From the NCBI GenBank assembly GCA_012511925.1, contig JAAZFD010000002.1:1-15833 (forward strand): a DNA stretch of 15,833 bases, given 5' to 3'. The position numbers were made by a program, and so were the translations under genes. Below, one piece after another: positions 1-6,927 of the stretch. The notes beneath the pieces were generated by a model that worked only from the letters and a program-made list of their open reading frames with translations, was not told the origin of the DNA and did no database searches. The stretch's first letter is position 1. Every line of letters starts with the position of its first letter. This DNA is from Clostridiales bacterium (lineage in GTDB: Bacteria > Bacillota > Clostridia > Christensenellales > CAG-138).

Positions 1-516
1 ATGGAAGAGCAGGGAATAGGAATCAGCGTTGAGGAGTTTGAGCGTCGTGAAAAAGACGGTACATTGGCAGGACACGTTGGCTTTGCAGAGTCCGTTGGCA
101 TGATAGCCGAAGCATTGGGTTGGAAAGTTGACAAGTTTGAACAGCAGATGAAGCCCATAGTTACAACGATTGACCGCAAAGCGCCCTACGGATTTGCGAA
201 AGCCGGCTCATTGGCAGGCATAAATATGACCGGTCAAGGCTATGTTGACGGCGAATTGAAAATCGATATGTATCATCCTCAACAGATTGAGCCCGAAATG
301 GAAGGCACACACACAGGCGACTATATCGAGCTTAAAGGCTCACCAAATGTAGACATGGCTATTCAACCCGAGGTTGACGGCGGCATAGGCACTATAGCAA
401 TGTGCGTAAATATGATACCTCATATTATTAACGCAAGACCTGGCTTGAAAACGATGCTCGATTTGCCCGTACCACGTGCAATCATGGGTGATTTTAGAGA
501 TTACATAGAAGACTAA
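1..516 (+). CDS. ord: 2,4-diaminopentanoate dehydrogenase, C-terminal part (5' end outside window)
   Basis: This frame is open from the first base to a TAA at 514-516 and encodes 171 residues. It resembles the C-terminal half of Ord, the NAD(P)-dependent enzyme that oxidatively deaminates 2,4-diaminopentanoate to 2-amino-4-oxopentanoate in anaerobic ornithine fermentation. The family is about 350 residues long, so the N-terminal nucleotide-binding half should lie upstream; the ATG at base 1 is very probably internal. Visible parts are a helical dimer-like segment (GHVGFAESVGMIAEALGW, around residues 24-41), a sheet-rich middle and a C-terminal segment ending LPVPRAIMGDFRDYIED. The identification rests mainly on context: ortA, ortB, oraS and oraE of the same pathway follow directly on the same strand. 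A hairpin lies between this gene and ortA. Confidence 0.88.
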   Translation: MEEQGIGISVEEFERREKDGTLAGHVGFAESVGMIAEALGWKVDKFEQQMKPIVTTIDRKAPYGFAKAGSLAGINMTGQGYVDGELKIDMYHPQQIEPEMEGTHTGDYIELKGSPNVDMAIQPEVDGGIGTIAMCVNMIPHIINARPGLKTMLDLPVPRAIMGDFRDYIED

Positions 517-520
517 TTTT

Positions 521-556
521 TTGCCGTTGCGCTAATTTAGGCGTAACGGCAATTTT
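521..556 (+). terminator. Hairpin plus short T-run between ord and ortA (attenuator or mRNA processing element)
   Basis: Bases 521-532 pair with 541-552 as a 12-bp stem containing one G-U wobble, around an 8-nt loop (533-540), followed by TTTT. It begins four bases after the ord stop and ends about 14 bases before the ortA Shine-Dalgarno AGGAGA at 570-575. It has the form of an intrinsic terminator inside the operon. The T-run is short, so partial read-through or a role in mRNA stability is as likely as full termination. Confidence 0.6.
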
Positions 557-580
557 CAAGAATTTGACTAGGAGATAAAT

Positions 581-886
581 ATGGCAAAGAAACATGATTA
601 TGTGCAGATTCATCGCATAGTGTTAGAACCCGATGCAAGGGCAACAACTATCCCCGATGACACTCGCTCCGTTCCTTTGGAGATGTGGGTTAAGGGATAT
701 CTAAATGATGAAACAGCCAATATTGGAGATGAGGTTTCCGTTATTACTCGCACAGGTAGGCAGGTAAGTGGAAAATTAGTTGATGATGCTTCACATTATA
801 CGCATAGCTTTGGAAATCTTGTTCCAGAGCTTTTACAGGTGGGCGACCAAGTAAGAAGCATTGTATTCGGTGAGGGAGAAAAATGA
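581..886 (+). CDS. ortA: 2-amino-4-oxopentanoate thiolase, small subunit
   Basis: This 101-residue protein is the small subunit of the OrtAB thiolase, which uses CoA to split 2-amino-4-oxopentanoate into acetyl-CoA and D-alanine. The sequence resembles OrtA along its length: an N-terminal strand (YVQIHRIVLEPDARATTIPDDT), a conserved VPLEMWVKGYL segment near residues 31-41, and a small beta-barrel-like part with GDEVSVITRTGRQVSGKL near 49-66. Length fits the family. The start has a good Shine-Dalgarno (AGGAGA at 570-575). The stop overlaps the ortB start as ATGA (883-886), which implies translational coupling and equal subunit supply. It acts in the cytoplasm in complex with OrtB. Confidence 0.9.
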   Translation: MAKKHDYVQIHRIVLEPDARATTIPDDTRSVPLEMWVKGYLNDETANIGDEVSVITRTGRQVSGKLVDDASHYTHSFGNLVPELLQVGDQVRSIVFGEGEK

Positions 887-2283
887 AAGATTTAAGCTAC
901 CAAGCCGTAATGCAGAGAAAAAACGAAATAATGAAAAAGTCCGTAGGCATGGACTATGATATGTTCGAAAGCGGCTCTATAGCCTTCGATTACGAAGCTA
1001 TGATGAAAGACACTGGCTACACATTAGAGGATATAATTCGCATTCAAAAGGGTTTTTCAATAGGCGATACGAGAATAATCGAGTTAAAGAACATAACCGA
1101 ATTGGCACGAAAGTGCGCAAAGCCAGGCAAGGGCGCAAGAATATTCCTAAAAGACGAAGCGTCTAACCCCTCTGGCAGCTTCAAGGTTCGCAGGGCGGCA
1201 ACCTCTGTTTACCATGCTAAAAAGTTGGGCTACAAGGGCGTAATCACAGCCACAAGCGGCAACTATGGCGCAGCGGTTGCATCTGTTTGCGCTATGGCAG
1301 GGTTAAAGTGCATAGTGGTTCAAGAATGTTTCGATTCAGAGGGCAAAGGACAGCCAGAAATAGTAGAAAAGGCAAGGAAGTGCGAAGCGTTGGGTGCAGA
1401 GGTTGTGCAGCTTTCAGTAGGACCAGAGCTTTTTTACAGCGTATTATTATTATTAGAGGAAACAGGATATTTCAATGCATCGCTTTACACGCCGTTTGGA
1501 ATTGCTGGTGTTGAGTCCTTAGGCTATGAATTAGCACAGCAGTTCAGAAAAGATTATAATTGCGAGCCCGATGTTGTGGTATGCTCGAATGCAGGCGGCG
1601 GAAACCTAACAGGAACAGCAAGAGGCTTAAAGCAAGCTAACTGCAAGGCGCAAGTTGTTGCGGCAAGCGTAAACCTAAAGGGATTGCACATGGCTTCAGA
1701 TGGTCAGTTCAACAAAAAGTCGTTCACCACAAGCCATACAGGCTTTGGAATGCCCTTTGCAACCAACCCCGACCGTTCAGACGTTCCAAGAAGTGCGGCA
1801 AGACCTTTACGCTACATGGATAGGTATGTAACCGTAAACCAAGGCGAGGTTTTCTATATCACCGAGGCTTTGGCATCGCTTGAGGGACTTGAAAAGGGTC
1901 CTGCAGGTAATACGGCATTGGCGGCTGCTTTCTATTTGGCTCAGGAGATGGACGAGAACCAAACCATAGTCGTTCAAGAAACCGAATACACAGGCGCAGG
2001 CAAGCATATAAACCCACAGCTTTCATTTGCACGTGATAACGGCATAGAGATTTTCTTTGGTAATCCGCAGGATGAGGTTGCAGGAAAGAATATAATATTG
2101 CCCCAACACCCCAGCATGATAAAAGCTGTTGATTATAATATGGAGCAGTTAAGAAAATCGTACATTAAGAATAAGGTTGCAGGGTTTAATAAGCCAACAG
2201 CAGAGGATATTAAGTTCTTGAGTGAGGAAACCAAGACTAACTGCGATTTTGTTTTAAGAGCGATAGAAGAACTAAACAAATAA
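883..2283 (+). CDS. ortB: 2-amino-4-oxopentanoate thiolase, PLP-dependent large subunit
   Basis: OrtB (466 residues) is the PLP-binding subunit of the ornithine-pathway thiolase. It has a threonine-synthase-like (fold type II) PLP enzyme pattern: NPSGSFKVRRAA at 95-106, with Lys101 the expected Schiff-base lysine, then TSGNYG at 124-129 and a glycine-rich phosphate-binding loop SNAGGGN at 235-241. Length agrees with the family. Its ATG overlaps the ortA stop by four bases, and GGTGAGGGAG just upstream serves as ribosome binding site within ortA. The substrate 2-amino-4-oxopentanoate comes from Ord encoded upstream, and the products are acetyl-CoA and D-alanine. No truncation or missing key residue is seen. 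Confidence 0.93.
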   Translation: MKDLSYQAVMQRKNEIMKKSVGMDYDMFESGSIAFDYEAMMKDTGYTLEDIIRIQKGFSIGDTRIIELKNITELARKCAKPGKGARIFLKDEASNPSGSFKVRRAATSVYHAKKLGYKGVITATSGNYGAAVASVCAMAGLKCIVVQECFDSEGKGQPEIVEKARKCEALGAEVVQLSVGPELFYSVLLLLEETGYFNASLYTPFGIAGVESLGYELAQQFRKDYNCEPDVVVCSNAGGGNLTGTARGLKQANCKAQVVAASVNLKGLHMASDGQFNKKSFTTSHTGFGMPFATNPDRSDVPRSAARPLRYMDRYVTVNQGEVFYITEALASLEGLEKGPAGNTALAAAFYLAQEMDENQTIVVQETEYTGAGKHINPQLSFARDNGIEIFFGNPQDEVAGKNIILPQHPSMIKAVDYNMEQLRKSYIKNKVAGFNKPTAEDIKFLSEETKTNCDFVLRAIEELNK

Positions 2284-2302
2284 TATTAAAGGAGAGTCAT
2301 AA

Positions 2303-2668
2303 ATGAAGAGAAAAGATGATTTTAACCAAAGACGAGCTCATTTAGCTAATCTTAGCGACGAGCAGTTAAAGGCAAGGTTCTGGGAATTGGCTGACAAGCT
2401 AACCGAGCCTATGATGAAAATGGGTTATGAATACACAACCCCAGCAATCGAGCGTTCCGTACTTTTGCGTATGGGCTTTTCATCGCTTGAAGCTAAGGAA
2501 ATTGTTGACGGTTGTATAGAGAACAACCTTATTGCTCATGGCGCAGGTAATGTTATCTACCGCTTGGCAAAGGCTAATAACAAGGAAATTCGTGAAATTG
2601 GCGTACAGTTAAGCGAGGGCAAACTTTGGAACGAAGCGGTTATGCAATTCAAAGGAGGTACAAAATGA
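2303..2668 (+). CDS. oraS: D-ornithine 4,5-aminomutase, S subunit
   Basis: OraS is the small accessory subunit (121 residues here, as expected) of adenosylcobalamin- and PLP-dependent D-ornithine 4,5-aminomutase. That enzyme moves the terminal amino group of D-ornithine to C4, giving 2,4-diaminopentanoate. The protein is mostly helical, with recognisable segments LSDEQLKARFWELADKLTEP (residues 17-36) and AIERSVLLRMGFSSLEAK (48-65). The start is preceded by AAAGGAGAG at a good distance. The stop overlaps the oraE start (ATGA, 2665-2668), so the two subunits are translationally coupled. OraS carries no cofactor site of its own. Confidence 0.92.
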   Translation: MKRKDDFNQRRAHLANLSDEQLKARFWELADKLTEPMMKMGYEYTTPAIERSVLLRMGFSSLEAKEIVDGCIENNLIAHGAGNVIYRLAKANNKEIREIGVQLSEGKLWNEAVMQFKGGTK

Positions 2669-4887
2669 GCGAATACAGATTGCCCCCAGATAAGAATATA
2701 GATGTAGAAGAAATTCTAAAGGATTTAGAAAGCTATCGTCCAAGGCGCAGAGGTTGGACATGGAGAAAGCCTGTTAAGAACCTAAAAATGGGACCCTTCA
2801 CATACAAGGATGCAACCGAGCCGTTAAAATCAAGCGTTCCACTGCCCCCTGCACATTATTTTGGCGATATAGACCCACAGCCGCAACCCGTAATCACTAC
2901 AGAAATTTCATCGGGCAGATTCGAGGATGATATCCGCAGAATGCGTATGGCAGCACATCATGGTGCGGACCACATAATGGTTATAAGAACCGCAGGACAA
3001 TCGCACTTTGACGGACTAATCGAAGGCTCACCGCAGGGCATGGGCGGAGTTCCAATCACTCGCAAGCAGGTTAGAGCACAAAGAAAAGCGCTTGACATGA
3101 TTGAGGACGAGGTTGGCAGACCCATAAACTACCACTCATACGTTTCTGGCGTTGCAGGTCCCGACATTGCAGTTATGTTTGCAGAGGAAGGCGTGAACGG
3201 CGTTCACCAAGACCCTCAGTACAATGTAATTTACCGAAATATAAATATGGTACGCTCATTTGTTGATGCTTGCGAGTCCAAAAAGTTAATCGCATGGGCT
3301 GGCATGGCACAGATTGACGGAGCGCACAACGCAAACGCAACCGCAAGGGAAGCGTGGAAGGTAATGCCCGAGCTTATGGTTCAACACGCTATTAACTCGA
3401 TTTTCTCCGCTAAGGTTGGAATCGATAAGCAAAACATCTGTTTGTCAACCGTTCCGCCAACTGCAACTCCCGCTCCTTGCGTACACATGGACTTGCCGTA
3501 CGCCGTTGCATTGCGTGATTTCTTCTCCGATTACCGTATGCGTGCTCAAATGAACACGAAGTACATCGAGGCTTCAACGCGCGAAGCAACCGTAACTCAT
3601 GTACTCAATATGTTTATTTCGAAGCTAACGAGCGCAGACATACAGTCAACAATCACACCCGACGAGGGCAGAAACGTTCCTTGGCACATCTATAACATAG
3701 AGGCTTGCGACACAGCAAAGCAAACGCTAATCGGCTTAGACGGCTTAATGGACTTGGTCGAGTTGAAAAAAGACGGTTGTCTGCACGAAAACGCTCGTGA
3801 ATTGAAGGAGCGTGCTGTATTGTTCATGGAAGAAATGATTGAGCTGGGCGGCTACTTCAATTCGGTTGAGGAAGGCTTCTTTGTGGACTCTGGAATGTAT
3901 CCCGAGCGCAACGGAGACGGAATAGTTCGTAAAGCCGATGCAGGCATAGGCGCAGGCACCTTGTTCAAGCGTGAATCTGACTATATGGCTCCCGTTACGG
4001 CGCACTATGGCTACAACAATGTAGCGCAGTATGACAAAAATGCTGTAAACGACCCTGCATCATTGATTGGCGGCTGTACTTTGGAAAAGCCCGAAAAGAT
4101 TATCTATATCGACGAGTTAGACCAAGAGGACAATGCAAGGAATCGTATGGACGCAGTTGCAGAATTCCGCCCCGGCTTCTCGAATAAGATTCGTCCCGAA
4201 ATGGAATGGTTGGCAGACGGTGTTGTTATGCTTACAATGTTCTTCCCGACAGAAAAGCGCATTGCACAGGCTGCTGCATTGGAGTTTGCAAGGAAAATGA
4301 ACCTTACAGAAGTTGAGGTAATAAACTGTGAAATCATGCACCCGACAGAGGGCACACGCATTGAGGTTAAGGGCAAGATTCCGTTTGAATTGGACATTGA
4401 CAAGCTTGTTCTTCCAAAAGAGCCAGAGATTATGAGCGATGATGAAATAAGGGCAGAGATTGAAAGAAAGCCCTTGCGTGCAGTTTGCGGAACTGTTGGA
4501 AACGACGAGCATTCGGTTGGCTTGCGTGAGATTATAGACATAAAGCATGGCGGAATCGAGAAGTACGGAATAGAAGTAATCTACTTGGGAACCTCTGTAC
4601 CACCAGAGAAGCTTGTAAATGCTGCGGTTGAGATGAAGGCAGATGCAATATTGTCATCTACGGTTATAAGCCATGACGATATTCATTATAAGAACATTGC
4701 ACGCATAAACCAGATTGCAACCGAAATGGGTATTAGGGACAAGGTTATTTTCTGTGCCGGTGGAACACAGGTTACTCCCGAGCTGGCACGCAAAAACGGT
4801 GCAGACGAGGGTTTTGGGCGTGGAACAAAGGGTGTTCATGTTGCTACGTTCATGGTAAAGCGCAGAAGAGAGCTTGAAGGCAAATAA
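2665..4887 (+). CDS. oraE: D-ornithine 4,5-aminomutase, E subunit (adenosylcobalamin and PLP)
   Basis: OraE (740 residues) is the catalytic subunit, with a TIM-barrel domain followed by a C-terminal Rossmann-type cobalamin-binding domain. The B12 motif DxHxxG is present as DEHSVG, giving His616 as lower cobalt ligand. Lys627 lies 11 residues later, the same spacing as between the cobalt-ligand histidine and PLP lysine known from Clostridium sticklandii OraE, so both cofactor residues are intact. Further binding-fold elements are LSSTVISHDD near 663-672 and FCAGGTQ near 696-702. An in-frame ATG exists at 2626 inside oraS, but 2665 is chosen because AAAGGAGG lies directly before it and it makes the usual ATGA overlap with oraS. 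A terminator-like hairpin follows the gene. The pathway's racemase and a reactivating factor do not follow it here. Confidence 0.95.
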   Translation: MSEYRLPPDKNIDVEEILKDLESYRPRRRGWTWRKPVKNLKMGPFTYKDATEPLKSSVPLPPAHYFGDIDPQPQPVITTEISSGRFEDDIRRMRMAAHHGADHIMVIRTAGQSHFDGLIEGSPQGMGGVPITRKQVRAQRKALDMIEDEVGRPINYHSYVSGVAGPDIAVMFAEEGVNGVHQDPQYNVIYRNINMVRSFVDACESKKLIAWAGMAQIDGAHNANATAREAWKVMPELMVQHAINSIFSAKVGIDKQNICLSTVPPTATPAPCVHMDLPYAVALRDFFSDYRMRAQMNTKYIEASTREATVTHVLNMFISKLTSADIQSTITPDEGRNVPWHIYNIEACDTAKQTLIGLDGLMDLVELKKDGCLHENARELKERAVLFMEEMIELGGYFNSVEEGFFVDSGMYPERNGDGIVRKADAGIGAGTLFKRESDYMAPVTAHYGYNNVAQYDKNAVNDPASLIGGCTLEKPEKIIYIDELDQEDNARNRMDAVAEFRPGFSNKIRPEMEWLADGVVMLTMFFPTEKRIAQAAALEFARKMNLTEVEVINCEIMHPTEGTRIEVKGKIPFELDIDKLVLPKEPEIMSDDEIRAEIERKPLRAVCGTVGNDEHSVGLREIIDIKHGGIEKYGIEVIYLGTSVPPEKLVNAAVEMKADAILSSTVISHDDIHYKNIARINQIATEMGIRDKVIFCAGGTQVTPELARKNGADEGFGRGTKGVHVATFMVKRRRELEGK

Positions 4888-4894
4888 AACTTTA

Positions 4895-4947
4895 GTTTAG
4901 CTTGCCCGTAGGTTTAATGACACGCGGGCAAGCTAAACATAAATTTT
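4895..4947 (+). terminator. Probable terminator of the ornithine operon
   Basis: A perfect 14-bp inverted repeat pairs 4895-4908 with 4925-4938 around a 16-nt loop, starting 7 bases after the oraE stop. The downstream tract ATAAATTTT is only weakly T-rich. The stable stem and the promoter 20 bases further on argue that transcription of the ornithine genes ends here. Confidence 0.7.
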
Positions 4948-4957
4948 GCTTATTCGC

Positions 4958-4987
4958 TTGACAAACATTAAGTTTGTCTAATATAAT
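4958..4987 (+). promoter_or_regulatory. Sigma-A type promoter of the rpmH operon with an embedded dyad
   Basis: A perfect -35 TTGACA (4958-4963) and perfect -10 TATAAT (4982-4987) are separated by 18 bp. A 7-bp perfect inverted repeat, GACAAAC (4960-4966) and GTTTGTC (4972-4978), overlaps the -35 and spacer and could be an operator, although this is only inferred from symmetry. The predicted transcript begins near 4994. Confidence 0.82.
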
Positions 4988-5000
4988 TATTGATTGAATC

Positions 5001-5015
5001 CGCGATTTTTTCGCG
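5001..5015 (+). other. Small hairpin in the rpmH 5' leader
   Basis: CGCGA (5001-5005) pairs with TCGCG (5011-5015) around five T residues, in the short untranslated leader between the promoter and the AGGAGG before rpmH. It could stabilise the mRNA 5' end. It is too small to call a regulatory RNA. Confidence 0.4.
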
Positions 5016-5042
5016 TAATATTAAAAAAGGAGGGGAAACAGA

Positions 5043-5177
5043 ATGCTTCGTACTTATCAGCCTAAAAAAAGGCATAGGAAAAAGGTTCATGGCTTTAGAA
5101 ACCGCATGAGCTCTAAGAGTGGAAGAAACGTATTGGCACGCAGACGTGCAAAGGGTAGAAAGGTATTGTGCGCATAA
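5043..5177 (+). CDS. rpmH: Large ribosomal subunit protein bL34
   Basis: A 44-codon gene encodes a very basic protein beginning [18 protein letters not shown] and continuing with [20 protein letters not shown], which is the diagnostic bL34 sequence at the standard length. The AAGGAGGGG Shine-Dalgarno at 5027-5035 gives good spacing to the ATG. It is a 50S subunit component that binds 23S rRNA. It is the first gene of the rpmH-rnpA-yidD-yidC-khpB cluster and is driven by the strong promoter at 4958-4987. The last residues (VLCA) differ slightly from common endings but lie within family variation. Confidence 0.97.
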   Translation: MLRTYQPKKRHRKKVHGFRNRMSSKSGRNVLARRRAKGRKVLCA

Positions 5178-5224
5178 TTCCTATTTGGGATGATGCTTTG
5201 CGTATTTAGTGAAAGGAAGTAAAT

Positions 5225-5587
5225 GTGAAAAGGCTTTACTCATTAAAACGCAATAAAGAATTCAGGTATGTGTATAAGACCGGAAAGTCTATTCCTTCTA
5301 AGTGCTTGGTTATTGTGTTTAGAAAAAGCAATTCCAAGCTACCCAAAATAGGTTTTTCGGTTAGCAAAAAGATTGGCAAAAGTGTCATTAGAAATCGTGT
5401 TAAGCGCCGTTTGCGTGAGGCTTTTTCGCCACTATTACCACGAATAAAACCTGGAAGCAATATAATTTTTGTTGCGAGAGAACCTATATTGTACGAGAGT
5501 TTTTTGGGCATAGCCGAAAATGTTGAGAGTTTACTTAACAAAGCAGGCTTATTATTGCCTACAGACAATGGGCAGGCTGGGGTATGA
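5225..5587 (+). CDS. rnpA: Ribonuclease P protein component
   Basis: RnpA (120 residues) is the protein cofactor of RNase P. It binds the 5' leader of precursor tRNAs alongside the catalytic RNA. The signature RNR helix is present as [10 protein letters not shown] at residues 56-65, and [15 protein letters not shown] matches the family core. The start is GTG at 5225: the nearby ATG at 5223 runs straight into TGA, and AAAGGAAG lies about 7 bases before the GTG. The 3' end overlaps yidD by four bases (ATGA). The RNase P RNA gene is not in this window. Confidence 0.95.
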   Translation: MKRLYSLKRNKEFRYVYKTGKSIPSKCLVIVFRKSNSKLPKIGFSVSKKIGKSVIRNRVKRRLREAFSPLLPRIKPGSNIIFVAREPILYESFLGIAENVESLLNKAGLLLPTDNGQAGV

Positions 5588-5811
5588 GAGCATTCCTCAT
5601 TAAGCTAATAAGATTTTATCAAACAAAGATTTCCCCACGCCTCCCCCCCAGTTGTCGCTTTACGCCTACTTGCTCGCAATATGCGATTGAGGCTATCAAT
5701 ATTCATGGTGCTTTTTTTGGCTCATGTTTGGCGTTTTGGCGCATATTGAGGTGCAATCCACTTTGCAAAAGCGGTTACGACCCTGTTCCGCCTAAGAAAA
5801 ATAGGGCATGA
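5584..5811 (+). CDS. yidD: Membrane protein insertion efficiency factor YidD
   Basis: This 75-residue protein has the full YidD signature: an N-terminal amphipathic helix ([15 protein letters not shown]), [11 protein letters not shown] at 24-34, a second helix with FWRILRCNP at 51-59, and a C-terminal GYDPVP at 64-69. YidD sits at the inner face of the cytoplasmic membrane and helps YidC insert membrane proteins. It starts within the rnpA stop (ATGA) and ends in TGA that overlaps an ATG at 5808, the start of a short frame leading into yidC. The second conserved region reads NPLCKSG, with a cysteine where a histidine/proline-rich stretch is more usual. Confidence 0.95.
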   Translation: MRAFLIKLIRFYQTKISPRLPPSCRFTPTCSQYAIEAINIHGAFFGSCLAFWRILRCNPLCKSGYDPVPPKKNRA

Positions 5812-5849
5812 AAGATTGGTTTTATCTTTTTCACACTATCGACATTTGA
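5808..5849 (+). other. 13-codon reading frame in the yidC frame, overlapping the yidD stop (leader peptide or interrupted yidC start)
   Basis: ATG at 5808 overlaps the yidD stop as ATGA, the same coupling style as rnpA-yidD, and encodes [13 protein letters not shown] before TGA at 5847-5849. The frame is identical to that of yidC, which resumes five codons later at TTG 5865. It could be the old N-terminus of YidC cut by a nonsense change, a coupling or leader peptide, or a single-base sequence error. The Shine-Dalgarno before 5808 is weak. Other genes here clearly use TGA as stop and TGG for tryptophan, so recoding of TGA is unlikely. Confidence 0.35.
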
Positions 5850-5864
5850 AACGAGGATAAAGAT

Positions 5865-6899
5865 TTGACAGGCGACTTTTTCTTGACTACATGGATATTT
5901 CTCGGAATGCGTTGGCTATGCGAGAATGTTCTTAATAATAGCGTTTTTTGGACTATTTTAATAAGTACAGTCGTGCTAAGGCTTGCAACGCTGCCTTCCG
6001 ACATTGCGCAGCGTAAATCTCAGGCTAAAAACGCAGAAATCCAGCCGCTTCTTGCAGATTTGCAAAAGAAATACAAAGACGATCCGAGAAAGTATCAAAT
6101 AGAGCAACAAAAGCTTATGAAGGAGCATGGAGTTAGTATGACCGCAGGTTGTTTGCCATTGCTTATCACCCTACCCCTTTTGTTTTGCTTCATAGCCGCA
6201 TTTAGATTTTGGGGCTATGAGCAGAATGTAAAGATGCTTGTCGAGATGGACAGAAACATGGCCGTTGCAGCCGAAGCGGGTTTGAATCCCGAAACAGAAT
6301 CCGAGGTTTCTGAAACATTTTTGCAGTCTAAGTTTTTATGGATAAATAACATTTGGCAAGCGGACAATGGCTTTAAGCCCGTTGTAATGCCAGCAGACGA
6401 GTTTTTCAAAGGTGCAGCATACAGAGATACAAAGAAGTTGATTTACTTGCAAAAAGAGAATCCCGATGTATATAAAAAATTAGTGGATATGGGGTTGTTC
6501 TATGACGAGCAAGAGGGCTATGAGGATTTAAGCGCCGAGCGTAAGGAGAAAGCATTAGAGCGTGCAAAGGCAACAAATACTAATCTAACCGGGCCTTTAA
6601 TTAAGCATTACGAGGGATATAACAACGGGTTTTTCATACTACCTATTTTAGCAACGCTGTTCCAATTCCTATATGCATGGTATGTGCAGAAACAGCAAAA
6701 GGCTAAAACAGCAACGGCGGCGGCTAATGCCCCAGGAGCTAATATGACCAAGTATATGATGTACCTGTTGCCTGTTATGTCGTTCTTCTTCTGCTTGACA
6801 TATACTTCAGCGTTCTCTATCTATTGGACATTGAGCAGTGCAGTAATGCTAATTATTAACGTTGCATTGTCATTAAAGTTAAAAGAAAGCGATGCTTAG
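5865..6899 (+). CDS. yidC: YidC/Oxa1 family membrane protein insertase with a long insert
   Basis: YidC inserts proteins into the cytoplasmic membrane, alone or with SecYEG. The 344-residue frame has the Gram-positive core: a membrane segment around 27-43 containing the groove arginine Arg39 (VVLRLATLP), the cytoplasmic hairpin RKSQAKNAEIQPLLADLQKKYKDD-type region at 50-73 (positions given, key residues shown), and membrane segments near 93-115, 255-275 and 297-337. TTG at 5865 is taken as start because GAGG (5853-5856) precedes it at about 8 bases and no in-frame ATG lies between it and the TGA at 5847. The odd point is an extracytoplasmic insert of about 85 charged residues (roughly 168-252) between FLWINNIWQAD and NNGFFILPIL, where compact homologues have only a short loop. 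No lipoprotein cysteine is present at the start used. Confidence 0.93.
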   Translation: MTGDFFLTTWIFLGMRWLCENVLNNSVFWTILISTVVLRLATLPSDIAQRKSQAKNAEIQPLLADLQKKYKDDPRKYQIEQQKLMKEHGVSMTAGCLPLLITLPLLFCFIAAFRFWGYEQNVKMLVEMDRNMAVAAEAGLNPETESEVSETFLQSKFLWINNIWQADNGFKPVVMPADEFFKGAAYRDTKKLIYLQKENPDVYKKLVDMGLFYDEQEGYEDLSAERKEKALERAKATNTNLTGPLIKHYEGYNNGFFILPILATLFQFLYAWYVQKQQKAKTATAAANAPGANMTKYMMYLLPVMSFFFCLTYTSAFSIYWTLSSAVMLIINVALSLKLKESDA

Positions 6900-6927
6900 C
6901 GCATCAAATGATTGGAGGGAATAAAAC

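Noticed and set aside
4104..4548. Long antisense frames over oraE
   Set aside because: Two overlapping minus-strand frames of more than 140 codons exist, but they lie opposite a well-conserved cobalamin enzyme and show no domain or start signal.
4888..5042. Possible replication origin upstream of rpmH
   Set aside because: The location is classic for oriC, but no TTATCCACA-like DnaA-box cluster is seen and the gap is only about 155 bp, mostly used by a terminator and a promoter.
5847..5875. TGA at 5847 read as selenocysteine or reassigned codon
   Set aside because: No convincing bSECIS hairpin directly follows, the Shine-Dalgarno GAGG and TTG downstream offer a normal start, and TGA ends several other genes here while tryptophan uses TGG.
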